Notes: generated from the sequence alone by a model not told the origin. A DNA stretch of 64,000 nucleotides from Novisyntrophococcus fermenticellae (GCF_018866245.1 NZ_CP076458.1:1054001-1118000); one strand, 5' to 3'; positions 36,862 to 46,142 are shown, numbered from the stretch's first letter. Program-made: numbers and translations.

Positions 36862-38252
36862 ATATTATTTTTCTAATCAGCGTCGTGCTGAAGGGGTTTG
36901 GAGCACTGCTGGAGATTCTTCTTCAGATCACAATTACAAAGACAGCCGGACTTTCCGGTTACGGAATCTATACAACATGGATTAACTTCGCAGACTTGAT
37001 TTTCTGGTGCCTGTTTTCCGGAATTGTAAAGAGCAATACCTTTTATCTTTCGGGAAAACATGCAACCCTGAAGCATTTTAAGATACAATATTATACAAAA
37101 TATGTTCTGCCGGTTATTATAGGAATGCTTCTGATCTCCGGTTTGACAGGGCAGAAGGCATTTGCCGTGGTTCCGGTGATTGCCCTTGCAGAGGTACTGG
37201 TGCTTGACCGGAGCAGTTCCATGCTGACAGAAGGAAAATATCTGCGTTCACTGACCGGGGAATATGTGATCGGAAGGCTGTTTTTGCTGGCTGCAGTACT
37301 TATTTTCCAAAAGGCCGGAATACTTACACAAAATGTCCTGATTTTGTTATATTTGGTCCAATATCTTCTGATTCTTGTTTTTTTTGCAGGAAGAAGAGCA
37401 GGCCGGGAGAGGGTGGATGTTTCCGGAGAGCTTTCCCTTTGGAAACTTGGACAGTATCAAAGATCGGATATCATGCAGGCCATGATTGGACAGATGCCGG
37501 TAATCTTACAGTATCTGTTTGTGGGTTCTTTCGAAGCCGGCGTAGTAGGAGTTGTACTTCTGGTTAAGAAACTGATTAATTTCATCTCGGGCCCTACAGC
37601 CAAGATTTTTCTTCCGGAATTTTCCAGACTGTACCATGTCGGACGGAAGGATGAAATCCGGAACTGTTTTGCTTCCATTATGCGGATTCAGATGATGTTT
37701 GCGGGGCCTTTGGCAGTTGTGCTGCTTGGGTATCCGGGAGTGATTTTGAAAATAATGGCAGAAGAATTAAGTGGATATACCACACTTTTTATGCTCTGTT
37801 CGGCTGCGTTTCTTATCGCTGCAACGCTTGGTCCCTGTGGTGGACTTATGCAGATGACAGGCAGTGAACGGATGGATAACCGCTGCCGGGAAGCCGCAAT
37901 TTTAGTTATGCTGGCGGTATTTATGTTATTACATAAAAACCCTCTTTTTGCTTTGTACGGGTTATGTATCCAGACGCTTCTTGAGTCATCTGGCAAGTAT
38001 ATATTTGTCTGCCGCTGGATGGAAAAAGCACCGGTTCGATTGAAAGAATACATTGCCTGGTGGGCCGTTCCGGCTATTGCTGTTGCGCTTACATATCTCT
38101 TGAATTGGCAGAACTCATTCAAAATGATGGTGTGCCTGGCCGGACTGGATTTTCTGATACAGTTTCTGTGGGAATTAAAGCACGAAGATGGATTGAAGCA
38201 ATTTTTCGGCAGGAGAAAGGATAGCGGGAAATCAGGGTATGGGAGAGTTTGA
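36858..38252 (+). CDS. Polysaccharide repeat-unit flippase (Wzx-like)
   Basis: A 464-residue membrane protein with about 12-14 hydrophobic segments and the overall pattern of MOP-superfamily oligosaccharide flippases (IFLISVVLKGFGALLEILLQ at the N-terminus; VVGVVLLVKKLINFISGPTA in the centre). It moves undecaprenyl-linked repeats across the membrane. Start overlaps the Wzy stop (ATGA), end overlaps the next gene by 14 nt. Confidence 0.88.
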   Translation: MNIIFLISVVLKGFGALLEILLQITITKTAGLSGYGIYTTWINFADLIFWCLFSGIVKSNTFYLSGKHATLKHFKIQYYTKYVLPVIIGMLLISGLTGQKAFAVVPVIALAEVLVLDRSSSMLTEGKYLRSLTGEYVIGRLFLLAAVLIFQKAGILTQNVLILLYLVQYLLILVFFAGRRAGRERVDVSGELSLWKLGQYQRSDIMQAMIGQMPVILQYLFVGSFEAGVVGVVLLVKKLINFISGPTAKIFLPEFSRLYHVGRKDEIRNCFASIMRIQMMFAGPLAVVLLGYPGVILKIMAEELSGYTTLFMLCSAAFLIAATLGPCGGLMQMTGSERMDNRCREAAILVMLAVFMLLHKNPLFALYGLCIQTLLESSGKYIFVCRWMEKAPVRLKEYIAWWAVPAIAVALTYLLNWQNSFKMMVCLAGLDFLIQFLWELKHEDGLKQFFGRRKDSGKSGYGRV

Positions 38253-39126
38253 CTATTATTTAAAGTGGTTTTTGAGAAAAAGATTAAGTGGGATAAATAG
38301 AGTTATGTGCAAAGGTGTGGGTATCTCTGAATGGAAAACACTTCTTACAAAAGTGGTCTTGCACCGTCAAATTGATCTCAAAAACCCCAGGAAATTAAAT
38401 GAAAAGATTCTGTGGATGGAGTATCATACAGATTCGGAAATAAGGAGCAGATTATCGGACAAGTATGAGGTGCGGAAGTATATTGCAGAAAAGGGCTATG
38501 CAGACACGCTGATTCCGATTCATGGACTTTATGAAAGTGTCGGTGAAATTGATTTTGAAACTTTGCCGGAGCGTTTTGTACTGAAGGCAACCCATGGATG
38601 CGACATGAATTATATTTGCAGAAATAAACAGGAGATGCGTATAAGCAAAGTGAAGAAGAGAATCCATCTATGGATGAATACGAATCTGGCCTATATGTCT
38701 CTGGAAATGCACTATCTGCCGATCACTCCCAGAATTTTATGTGAGCAGTACCTGGACACAGGAAGCGAGGAAATGATAGATTATAAATTTCACTGCAGTG
38801 ACGGTCAGGTGAGATTTATACTTGTATGTACAGAACGCAGCCGGAAGAAATATTTAAATGTATTTGATCTGAACTGGAAGCAGCTGCACGTGATCGTGGG
38901 GGCAAAAGAAAATCCGGAGGAGCCGCCCGTCCCTGCCCGCTTTCATGAGATGATTCGGATGGCAAATCGTCTGGCAGAAGGTATCCCATTTGTACGGGTT
39001 GATTTATATATGGTGCGCGGCAGAATTTTCTTTGGTGAGATGACGTTTACTCCGGCAACCGGAGTGTTGTTTCATTTTTCAGATGAGTTTCTACTGAAGC
39101 AGGGTCAGTATTGCATGACCGAATAG
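38239..39126 (+). CDS. TupA-like ATP-grasp protein (putative polysaccharide-modifying enzyme)
   Basis: A 295-residue member of the TupA-like ATP-grasp family often found in capsule and exopolysaccharide clusters. Family signs are NPRKLNEKILWMEYHTDSEI, FVLKATHGCDMNYICRNK, CEQYLDTGSEEMIDYKFHCS and the closing FGEMTFTPATGVLFHF metal-site region. Members are thought to attach an amino acid or similar group to a glycan, but the chemistry here is not established. Translationally coupled to the flippase gene by overlap. Confidence 0.88.
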   Translation: MGEFDYYLKWFLRKRLSGINRVMCKGVGISEWKTLLTKVVLHRQIDLKNPRKLNEKILWMEYHTDSEIRSRLSDKYEVRKYIAEKGYADTLIPIHGLYESVGEIDFETLPERFVLKATHGCDMNYICRNKQEMRISKVKKRIHLWMNTNLAYMSLEMHYLPITPRILCEQYLDTGSEEMIDYKFHCSDGQVRFILVCTERSRKKYLNVFDLNWKQLHVIVGAKENPEEPPVPARFHEMIRMANRLAEGIPFVRVDLYMVRGRIFFGEMTFTPATGVLFHFSDEFLLKQGQYCMTE

Positions 39127-39170
39127 TAACATACGATGTTTCAAAAGAATTGGAGAGAGAGTATAAGAAA

Positions 39171-39947
39171 ATGGAATTAAGCAGAGAAAACAAGACCCGC
39201 AATATAAATATTTCAGAATTGATTTCACTGTTGAAGCAGAATGTGTTTCTGCTGGCAGGTTTGTGTCTGATATTTGGACTGACCGGATTCGGAGTAGCAA
39301 AGTTTGCCATGACGCCGGTTTACGAAGCGGAGGCGAAGATGATTGTCAACACTGGAAAAGAGGAGGGAATAGATATTACAAGTGACCAGATTACATCGGC
39401 AAAGAATCTTGTAGGTACATATTCCATTATCATTCGGAGCAGGACGGTTCTGATACCGGTCATTGAAAATCTGAATCTCTCATTAGACTATGAAGAGCTG
39501 CAGAAAAAAGTAACGGTTACGGCGATGGAGGGAACACAGGTCATGGAGATAACTGCCAGAGATTCCAATCCGGAACTTGCTGAGAAGATTGTCGCCGAGA
39601 TACTGAAAATCTCTCCCCAGATTATTATGGATACTGTAGAGGCCGGTTCTGTGAAAACGATTGAAGGTGCATACCAGTCGGGAAAAGAAGTGGCACCGGA
39701 TAAATTGAAAATCACCGTGATTTCGGCACTTTTAGGATTTATGACGGCAGTTGTAATTATTACATTCCGGTTCTGGTCAGATAATACCTATCAATCGGCG
39801 CAGGATATTGAAGAAGATATCGGAATTCCTGTTCTGGGAAAAATACCGTCGATGGAGAGCTGCGCAGCTGTGGAGCGTAAAGAAAAGGGAAGGAAGGGAC
39901 GTGCAGAATATGTCAGGAAAAAAGCTGCAAAAAAGAAAAGGGTATGA
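39171..39947 (+). CDS. Chain-length determinant / BY-kinase activator (Wzz, YveK-like)
   Basis: A 258-residue Wzz-domain protein with two transmembrane helices (VFLLAGLCLIFGLTGFGVAK and ITVISALLGFMTAVVIITFR) flanking an extracellular coiled-coil domain. In Firmicutes these proteins set polymer length and activate a separate cytoplasmic tyrosine kinase. The chosen ATG 39171 has only a distant GGAGAG; earlier in-frame codons overlap the TupA-like gene and give no family similarity. The basic C-terminus overlaps the kinase gene by 47 nt. Confidence 0.9.
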   Translation: MELSRENKTRNINISELISLLKQNVFLLAGLCLIFGLTGFGVAKFAMTPVYEAEAKMIVNTGKEEGIDITSDQITSAKNLVGTYSIIIRSRTVLIPVIENLNLSLDYEELQKKVTVTAMEGTQVMEITARDSNPELAEKIVAEILKISPQIIMDTVEAGSVKTIEGAYQSGKEVAPDKLKITVISALLGFMTAVVIITFRFWSDNTYQSAQDIEEDIGIPVLGKIPSMESCAAVERKEKGRKGRAEYVRKKAAKKKRV

Positions 39948-40650
39948 AGATATACGGCCGGAAATATTAGGCGGGGATTCTCCTTTTGTGTATAAAGAGG
40001 CATATAAAAAATTACGTACAAATATAAATTTTCTTTCTGTAAACAGTAGTTATAAAAAGATTATTATTACCAGTGCCATACCGAACGAGGGAAAGAGCAG
40101 CGTGGCGATTAATCTGGCGGCAACTCTCGCTGAAAAAGGCGAGAAGGTTCTGCTCCTGGATTGTGATCTGCGAAAACCCTCTATCGGCCAATATATCGGC
40201 AATCGAAAGGATTGGAAAACCAGTCTGACGGACTTGCTGATGGGGGAGGTACTTCCGGAAAAAATCAGCATATACCGGCATCCGGAACTGAATTTTTCTT
40301 ATATCCCGTGCGGACACATACCACCAAATCCGGCCGAGCTTCTGGGCTCCGTCAGGATGAAGGAGTTACTACAGTCGTTTGGCAAAATGTTTGATTACGT
40401 GATCTGTGATACCCCGCCGGTTTCCGTGGTAACAGACGCCGCACTGCTGAGCAGCTATTGTGACGGTGTTTTGATGGTCATACGTCAGAAGTATACAAGC
40501 AAAGAACAGGTACGTGCGGCGAAGCAGAATCTGGATGCCGTTCATGCCGATATCATAGGGGGCGTACTGAATCGGTATGATATTAAAGGAGACATCCGGG
40601 ACAAAAGTGGACGGTATGGCTATTATTATGAATATAAAAGCGGTAAATAA
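39901..40650 (+). CDS. Capsular/EPS tyrosine kinase (CpsD/YwqD-like BY-kinase)
   Basis: A protein of about 249 residues with Walker A (SAIPNEGKSSVAINLA), Walker A' (VLLLDCDLRKPSIGQYIG) and Walker B (YVICDTPPV) motifs of bacterial tyrosine kinases, and a C-terminal tyrosine cluster (YGYYYEYKSGK) that is the usual autophosphorylation site. GTG 39901 follows AAGGAAGGG; ATG 39910 is the alternative. It works with the Wzz-like protein to control chain length and export. No cognate phosphatase is present in the window. Confidence 0.9.
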   Translation: MQNMSGKKLQKRKGYEDIRPEILGGDSPFVYKEAYKKLRTNINFLSVNSSYKKIIITSAIPNEGKSSVAINLAATLAEKGEKVLLLDCDLRKPSIGQYIGNRKDWKTSLTDLLMGEVLPEKISIYRHPELNFSYIPCGHIPPNPAELLGSVRMKELLQSFGKMFDYVICDTPPVSVVTDAALLSSYCDGVLMVIRQKYTSKEQVRAAKQNLDAVHADIIGGVLNRYDIKGDIRDKSGRYGYYYEYKSGK

Positions 40651-40685
40651 TTTTATATCTATAGAAAATCCATATTTTGTGAATA

Positions 40686-40714
40686 TTGACATCAAAAAAT
40701 GCCAATGTTAGAAT
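40686..40714 (+). promoter_or_regulatory. Promoter of the rubrerythrin gene
   Basis: TTGACA (40686-40691), 17-bp spacer, TAGAAT (40709-40714): a near-consensus vegetative promoter 39 bp before the rubrerythrin ATG, indicating transcription independent of the EPS cluster. Confidence 0.8.
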
Positions 40715-40752
40715 GTATATATAAAAATACATCGAAGAAGGAGGATTTTAAG

Positions 40753-41307
40753 ATGGCAGTAAAGAATGCAATGACTTCGGATTTTCTTCACTCCGCATAC
40801 GGCGGCGAGAGCATGGCGCACATGCGTTATCTTATCTGGGGTGACATCGCAGATAAGGAAGGCTTTACAAATGTGGGCAGGCTCTTCCGTGCGATTGCCT
40901 ATGCGGAACAGGTGCATGCAAGTAACCATTTTCGCGAAATCGGCGGTTCCACGGCGGATGCAACAGTGACAGCCGGCGCCGTTTTTGGAAACGGAAAAAC
41001 AGCCGAAAACCTGCAGGGGGCCATCAATGGAGAACTGCATGAGGTAGAACAGATGTATCCGGTCTATCTGAATGCGGCAGAATTCCAGGATGAAAAGGGT
41101 GCGAAACGCTCCTTCCATTATGCTTTGGAAGCGGAGAAAATCCATGCGGATCTGTTCCAAAAAGCCCTTGATGCGGTTAAAGCCGGCAAGGATATGGAAT
41201 TAGAGAAGATTTACATCTGTCCGGTATGCGGACACACGATTCTTGATGCGGCACCGGAGAAATGTCCGGTATGCGGCGCAAAACAGGAAAAGTATGTAGA
41301 GTTCTGA
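40753..41307 (+). CDS. rbr: Rubrerythrin
   Basis: A 184-residue non-haem iron protein that reduces hydrogen peroxide in anaerobes. The N-terminal four-helix bundle carries di-iron ligands in SAYGGESMAHMRY and AYAEQVHASNH, with the second ExxH pair in ALEAEKIHADLF. The C-terminal rubredoxin-like domain has two CPVCG knuckles (YICPVCG and KCPVCG). Start ATG 40753 follows AAGGAGG; an upstream in-frame ATG (40699) overlaps the promoter. Monocistronic: own promoter upstream, terminator downstream. Supports an anaerobic host. Confidence 0.96.
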   Translation: MAVKNAMTSDFLHSAYGGESMAHMRYLIWGDIADKEGFTNVGRLFRAIAYAEQVHASNHFREIGGSTADATVTAGAVFGNGKTAENLQGAINGELHEVEQMYPVYLNAAEFQDEKGAKRSFHYALEAEKIHADLFQKALDAVKAGKDMELEKIYICPVCGHTILDAAPEKCPVCGAKQEKYVEF

Positions 41308-41314
41308 TTTACAG

Positions 41315-41394
41315 AATTGCCAGGTTTTAAAAAACCTGGCAATTATTTTGTAACAGTTCAGCCATGCGGAATCGATCTGCTGGCTGAACTGTTA
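41315..41394 (+). terminator. Two consecutive hairpins after rubrerythrin
   Basis: First: AATTGCCAGGTTTT (41315-41328) with AAAACCTGGCAATT (41331-41344), then TATTTTG, a strong terminator. Second, 7 bp later: TAACAGTTCAGCC (41351-41363) with GGCTGAACTGTTA (41382-41394), a perfect 13-bp stem with an 18-nt loop followed by an AT-rich stretch. The second may terminate in the opposite direction or be a regulatory structure. Confidence 0.8.
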
Positions 41395-41457
41395 CATTAT
41401 TTTAAAAAAATCTAATTTTTATATTTTCTTGAAATCCTGTGAAATTTAATATATAAT

Positions 41458-41469
41458 AAAACATATTTT
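41458..41469. promoter_or_regulatory. Candidate operator box upstream of the GntR-LacI regulator
   Basis: AAAACATATTTT, a quasi-palindrome, is found 51 bp before the regulator start and again (identical 12-mer) at 42876-42887 before the ABC operon it probably controls. AT-richness makes chance possible. Confidence 0.4.
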
Positions 41470-41520
41470 GCGATACGCTTCAGGAGAAACACAATAAAAC
41501 CGTTTATTTGAGGATATGGG

Positions 41521-42630
41521 ATGAAGAAGGATCAGTTTTTGTATAAGCAGGTACAGCAGGATATCAAGAACAAGATACAAGTGGGAGAACTGAAGGATGG
41601 TGTCTGTCTTCCATCCGGTATAGAGCTGGCAGAAGAGTATGGAGTGAGTACGATTACGATAACCAGCGCACTCAATGCGCTAAAAGAAGAGGGATATCTG
41701 GTCCGAATCAAGGGTAAGGGAAGCTTTATCAGGGTTCCGGCAGACGAAGAGAAGGACATCCCTGAAAACTCTGCGCTTCAGACGGTATCATCCGGAAGGG
41801 AGCCTGTCATAGGACTGGTGCTTGAACATGTGTCCTCGTGCTTTGGACTAGATATGCTGTATGCGTTCGACTGTTGTGCGTGCGAAGCCGGTTATCGTCT
41901 ATATGTGAGATTTTCCTATGGAGACAGGAAAAAGGAAAGTGATGAAATTAATTACCTCAAGAGCCTGGAGGTATGCGGCATTATTGTGATGCCCTGTCAC
42001 GGGACCTATTATAATACGGAGATACTGAAACTTGTCATTGAACAATACCCGGTGGTACTTATCGATAAACAGATGGAAGGTATCCCGGTTTCCTCTGTTC
42101 GTACAGATAACCATCTTGCGATGAAACAACTGGTCGATTATCTGGTGGATATGGGCAGAAAAAGAATCGGGTTTATAACTGCATGGGAGAATGGTACATC
42201 CTCTCTCCGTGAAAGGCGGAAGGGCTTTTGGAATGCTATCGAAGGAGCAGGTCTCCCGCAGATGCCGGAATGCGACCTGGAAGAAGGTCCGGATCTGGGA
42301 ATATTCTCCGATGAGTTCAACACAGACTGGGCACATGAGATAGCAGAGTATCTGCGGCAGAACCCGGATCTGGACGCAGTGGTATGTGCAGAATATGGGG
42401 TGGCCAGATGCCTTGGAAGCTCCGGAGAGGAAATGGAGAAAAAAGGAATTCTGGTGTGCTGCATGGATGAAGATTATCTTTCACCCGGGAACAGCCACTT
42501 TACACATATAAGACAAAATGAAAGAAAAATTGCTTCCGAAGCGATGGGATTATTGCTTCAGCAGATACGTCAGGAAGCGGATTATAAACAGGGAGATTAC
42601 CTCGTGCCCGGAATTTTTGTTACGATTTAG
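41521..42630 (+). CDS. GntR-type winged-helix regulator with LacI-like ligand domain (AraR-like architecture)
   Basis: A 369-residue regulator combining an N-terminal GntR winged helix (YKQVQQDIKNKIQVGEL, LAEEYGVSTITITSALNALK) with a C-terminal periplasmic-binding-like domain (VIGLVLEHVSS, GRKRIGFITAWENGTSSLRE). This is the AraR-type arrangement used for sugar-responsive repression. It lies directly upstream of a binding-protein/permease/hydrolase operon in the same direction, separated by a terminator and a promoter, so that operon is the likely target. Effector unknown. Confidence 0.9.
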   Translation: MKKDQFLYKQVQQDIKNKIQVGELKDGVCLPSGIELAEEYGVSTITITSALNALKEEGYLVRIKGKGSFIRVPADEEKDIPENSALQTVSSGREPVIGLVLEHVSSCFGLDMLYAFDCCACEAGYRLYVRFSYGDRKKESDEINYLKSLEVCGIIVMPCHGTYYNTEILKLVIEQYPVVLIDKQMEGIPVSSVRTDNHLAMKQLVDYLVDMGRKRIGFITAWENGTSSLRERRKGFWNAIEGAGLPQMPECDLEEGPDLGIFSDEFNTDWAHEIAEYLRQNPDLDAVVCAEYGVARCLGSSGEEMEKKGILVCCMDEDYLSPGNSHFTHIRQNERKIASEAMGLLLQQIRQEADYKQGDYLVPGIFVTI

Positions 42631-42666
42631 TACCCTTTTTAAAGAGAATAACGATTGAATACACGG

Positions 42667-42696
42667 ATATGCCCGGAAGAACTTTTCCAGGCATAT
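42667..42696 (+). terminator. Terminator of the GntR-LacI regulator gene
   Basis: Imperfect stem ATATGCC-C-GGAA (42667-42678) with TTCC-A-GGCATAT (42685-42696), followed by TTTTATT. Confidence 0.7.
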
Positions 42697-42835
42697 TTTA
42701 TTGCACAAATTGGAAAAAATAAATATATTTTTACAGAAAAACAGTAAAAATACAAATTGAATGAAAATATATTGTGATTTTCAACAAATATGGACAGGAA
42801 AAATTATATATATATACAAAATATAAAATATATGC

Positions 42836-42887
42836 TTTACAAACATAAAAATACGTTATAATATATTTTTATATAAAAACATATTTT
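42836..42887 (+). promoter_or_regulatory. Promoter and candidate operator of the PHP/DUF5054-type operon
   Basis: TTTACA (42836-42841) and TATAAT (42857-42862) with a short 15-bp spacer form a plausible promoter. The repeated box AAAACATATTTT (42876-42887) lies just downstream, where a bound repressor would block transcription, and ends right before the GGAGGG ribosome site (42890-42895). Confidence 0.5.
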
Positions 42888-42902
42888 ATGGAGGGAAACG
42901 GT

Positions 42903-44348
42903 ATGAAAAAAAGAAATCTGGCAGTAGGTGCATGTTTAATGGCAATGTCACTCGCTTTAGGTGCGTGCGGAGGGAAGGACAGTCCGGACCCGGCTGCAGA
43001 ATCGGGTACTGCGGCAGAGAGCAAGGAAGGGGATAAGACAGAGACTCCAAAAGCAGAGGGTACGGTAAAGATACTGGCTTCCGTTACCGGAGGAAAAGAT
43101 GAAGAGGAGATGAAGCTGTTCCAGGAAGCACTTTCTAAGGGTACTGGTCTTGACATAGTCATGGAAAAGCCTGCTTCTGATTACACGCAGGTGATGATGC
43201 AAAAATTAAGCGGCGGTGAAAAGTATGATCTGATTTATCTGAACGCCAGCGATTACGATAATCTTATTGCGCAGGACGCGCTTCTGGATATTACAGACCG
43301 CATAAAAGCATCCAAGATTCTGACAGATAATATCGATCCTAAAGAATGGGAGGATATTACAATTGATGGAAAAATATATGCGGGGTTCAATAAGAAAGAA
43401 GTACATAGGGTTGTGGCTTTGAATAATACCATGTTAAAAGCTGCGGGAATTGATTATAAGTCTATCGAACCTACCATGGACGGTTATTATGATGTCTTCC
43501 GGAAACTGAAGGAGAATAGTTCAGATTCCGATTTCTACCCATTTAATACAATTTTGTCAGAAACGTGGGATCTGCAGCCATGGATGGCAGCAGAAGGATT
43601 GAAGAACGGGGTCGTGCTTGATGATGCAGGGAAAAAGTATGCACCGTATGCAGAGGAGGAAGCAGGACCTGTCTGGGAGTGGTTTAAAAAGCTTTATGAC
43701 GATGGCCTTATGGATCCGGCTGCATTTGTAGATAAGACAAAGGATATGAGAAACAAGATGGGAGCTTCTTCCAAAAAGAATGCGGTGACAGCCGATTGGG
43801 TTGCGTGGGTAGGATTACACAATGCCAATGCTGCAGCAGGTGGAATATCCACCGATGAATATGAAATAGTTTCTCTTCCGGGGCTTAAGACACCTGAAGG
43901 TTCCTATATGCTTGCAAAAGGCGCTGCCAGTCTCTTTGGTGTCCCGGCTAATGCAGAAAATCCGGACGGCGCAATCAAGGTATTAGAGTATTTTGCAAGC
44001 CAGGAAGGCGGCAATCTGCTTTCCACAGGAATTGAGGGACACGATTATACGGGAAGCGAAGGAAACTATGAATACACAGAAATCGGTGCTTCACATGCAG
44101 GTGACCACGGAGCTCCGTTCCCGATTTACAAGGATTACCAGCCCTTGTTCCCTCATGCAGCCGGAGTTGATGAGGCCTTAAGCTACGGTGATTATGCGGC
44201 CATAGATATGATTATCCCGAATGAAGGCGATTATAAAGAAATTATAGGAAAATGGGGAATTAAGATGATTAAGGGGGAAGTGTCCACAGAGGATGGCCTT
44301 AGTGGAATGAGGCAAGAGCTGGTAGACAGAAAAGTCACAGACCGATAG
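42903..44348 (+). CDS. Extracellular solute-binding lipoprotein
   Basis: A 481-residue lipoprotein (lipobox ALGAC, Cys22) with an acidic Glu/Thr/Lys-rich linker and a family 1 solute-binding domain (KYDLIYLNASDYDNLIAQDA). ATG 42903 is chosen because GGAGGG lies 7 nt upstream; ATG 42888 overlaps the ribosome site. First gene of a five-gene operon with two permeases, a PHP hydrolase and a GH38-like enzyme. Its ligand is probably a carbohydrate or glycan derivative, not identifiable from sequence. Confidence 0.9.
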   Translation: MKKRNLAVGACLMAMSLALGACGGKDSPDPAAESGTAAESKEGDKTETPKAEGTVKILASVTGGKDEEEMKLFQEALSKGTGLDIVMEKPASDYTQVMMQKLSGGEKYDLIYLNASDYDNLIAQDALLDITDRIKASKILTDNIDPKEWEDITIDGKIYAGFNKKEVHRVVALNNTMLKAAGIDYKSIEPTMDGYYDVFRKLKENSSDSDFYPFNTILSETWDLQPWMAAEGLKNGVVLDDAGKKYAPYAEEEAGPVWEWFKKLYDDGLMDPAAFVDKTKDMRNKMGASSKKNAVTADWVAWVGLHNANAAAGGISTDEYEIVSLPGLKTPEGSYMLAKGAASLFGVPANAENPDGAIKVLEYFASQEGGNLLSTGIEGHDYTGSEGNYEYTEIGASHAGDHGAPFPIYKDYQPLFPHAAGVDEALSYGDYAAIDMIIPNEGDYKEIIGKWGIKMIKGEVSTEDGLSGMRQELVDRKVTDR

Positions 44349-44359
44349 GGGGATATGTT

Positions 44360-45259
44360 TTGAAAGGACAGCTTAAACGAAAGATTATAAGGTATAAGGG
44401 AATCTACATCCTGCTTATCCCGGTTCTGGTGTATTTCCTGGTGTTTTCTTATTATCCTTTGGTATTGGGGATTTTTAAAAGCTTTCAAAAGGTCAAACTT
44501 TTAGGCGGCTCCCAGTTTGTAGGATTTTCCAATTATAAGGAAATCCTATTGGATGCTCAGTATCAACAGGCGTTTTGGAACAGTCTGATTGTAGGTGGAG
44601 GAACCTTTATTCTTCAGTTCTTCTGGGGAATCCTGATTGCAGTATTGCTAAATGAAACCAGAAATAAGGTAAGCAGGTCTCTTTTTCAGACGGTGACATA
44701 CATTCCAAATCTACTTTCGTGGTCGGTTGTCGGGGGATTATGGATTACCATACTTTCACCCAATGGAATGGTGAACGGTATTTTAAAACTTCTGAATAAC
44801 AGTAATTTTTCACCGATTGTTTTTATGTCAGAGGAAGTCTATGCGAGAACGATTATGATATTTACCGGAGCCTGGAAAGGTGCGGGGTATTTTGCAGCCC
44901 TGTTCATGGCGGCAATCGTCGGGATTGATACATCCTTGTATGAATCTGCCAGAATTGACGGAGCCAGCAGAATCAAGCAGATTCGCTATATAACGCTCCC
45001 GGTAATCACGCCCACCATGAAGGTCGTTACGGTTCTGTCTGTTATGGGCATTTTAAGGAATTTTGACCAGATATTCATTATGTCTAATGCGGCTATAAGC
45101 GATAAGATAAAGAACCTTCTGGTTCTGATCTATGAGCAGGGGATTATCCAGTTCAATGTGGGAACCGCCACGGCAGCAGCCACAATTGTTCTGCTCGCAA
45201 CGTTTATTATCTCTACTGTTGTTAAAAAGATATTAAAATATGATGAAATATATTCATAG
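44360..45259 (+). CDS. Carbohydrate ABC transporter permease (LplB-like)
   Basis: A 299-residue permease from TTG 44360 after AGGGGGA. Transmembrane segments (YILLIPVLVYFLVFSYYPLV first) and coupling motif ESARIDGASRIKQ with YITLP identify a CUT1-type subunit. It starts 11 nt after the binding-protein stop and overlaps or nearly abuts the next permease. Confidence 0.92.
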   Translation: MKGQLKRKIIRYKGIYILLIPVLVYFLVFSYYPLVLGIFKSFQKVKLLGGSQFVGFSNYKEILLDAQYQQAFWNSLIVGGGTFILQFFWGILIAVLLNETRNKVSRSLFQTVTYIPNLLSWSVVGGLWITILSPNGMVNGILKLLNNSNFSPIVFMSEEVYARTIMIFTGAWKGAGYFAALFMAAIVGIDTSLYESARIDGASRIKQIRYITLPVITPTMKVVTVLSVMGILRNFDQIFIMSNAAISDKIKNLLVLIYEQGIIQFNVGTATAAATIVLLATFIISTVVKKILKYDEIYS

Positions 45260-45275
45260 ATCAGAGGATGGGCTT

Positions 45276-46142
45276 ATGAAAGGTGAATTAAATAAAAACA
45301 AAGTGACCGGAGTTTGGAGGATACTGTTTCTGGTTTTGACTGTCATTATATTTGTTATCACGTTTCTCCCTATGTGGAACGTGATTGTGGTATCTACCTC
45401 AACAGCGCTTGATTCCAGCCAGAGTGGAATCAAGCTTTGGTGGAACCAGTTCAGCATGGAAGGGTTTGATTATGTATTCCGGGTTACGAAAATGGCGAGG
45501 CCATTTTTAAATTCGTTTTTGGTTACTACGATTGGAACAGTGATTCAGGTAATTCTCTCTGCATTGGCAGGCTACGTGCTGATTCAAAAGGATCTTCCTT
45601 TTAAAGGGCTGATTACATCCTTTATCATGACCACCATGATGATACCAGGGGATTTGACCTTAATTTCTGTTTATCAGTTAAATAAACAGTTATCATTGCT
45701 TAATTCATATCAGGGGCTGATTCTGAATGGTCTTGTATCGGGGTTCAGCATTATGATGATGAGAAATTACTTTAACACGGTTCCTTATTCTCTTGCAGAG
45801 TCTGCCAGAATGGATGCGGCGGGAGAATTGAAAATATTCAGCAGCATCTATATGCCTATATCCCTCCCGGGACTGGGTACGGTGTTTTTTATGGAATATG
45901 TGGGCAAATGGAACAGTATTATGCTTCCTGCAACTCTGATAACAGATGAGAGTAAATATACGCTGCCGCTTATGCTCAAGCAGATGATTCTGTCTACAGG
46001 TTCGACTTCCGGTACGGCGGTAGCACCGGATAATGCAATTATGGCGACGATTGTGATTTCTACAGTACCATTGCTGCTTATCTATATATTTGCGCAGAAG
46101 TTTTTGATGGAAGGCCTTAATATGGGCGCGGTGAAAGAGTGA
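45276..46142 (+). CDS. Carbohydrate ABC transporter permease (LplC-like)
   Basis: A 288-residue second permease. ATG 45276 has GAGG at good spacing; an in-frame ATG at 45240 would overlap the previous gene by 20 nt. Coupling motif AESARMDAAGELKIFSSIYM and the terminal FLMEGLNMGAVKE fit the family. The stop overlaps the next start (GTGA), showing tight coupling to the PHP hydrolase gene. Confidence 0.9.
   Translation: MKGELNKNKVTGVWRILFLVLTVIIFVITFLPMWNVIVVSTSTALDSSQSGIKLWWNQFSMEGFDYVFRVTKMARPFLNSFLVTTIGTVIQVILSALAGYVLIQKDLPFKGLITSFIMTTMMIPGDLTLISVYQLNKQLSLLNSYQGLILNGLVSGFSIMMMRNYFNTVPYSLAESARMDAAGELKIFSSIYMPISLPGLGTVFFMEYVGKWNSIMLPATLITDESKYTLPLMLKQMILSTGSTSGTAVAPDNAIMATIVISTVPLLLIYIFAQKFLMEGLNMGAVKE

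Noticed and set aside
41351..41394. Second hairpin after rubrerythrin as a small structured RNA or riboswitch
   Set aside because: A single perfect stem with a large unstructured loop and no recognisable aptamer; more likely a terminator or transcription-linked hairpin.
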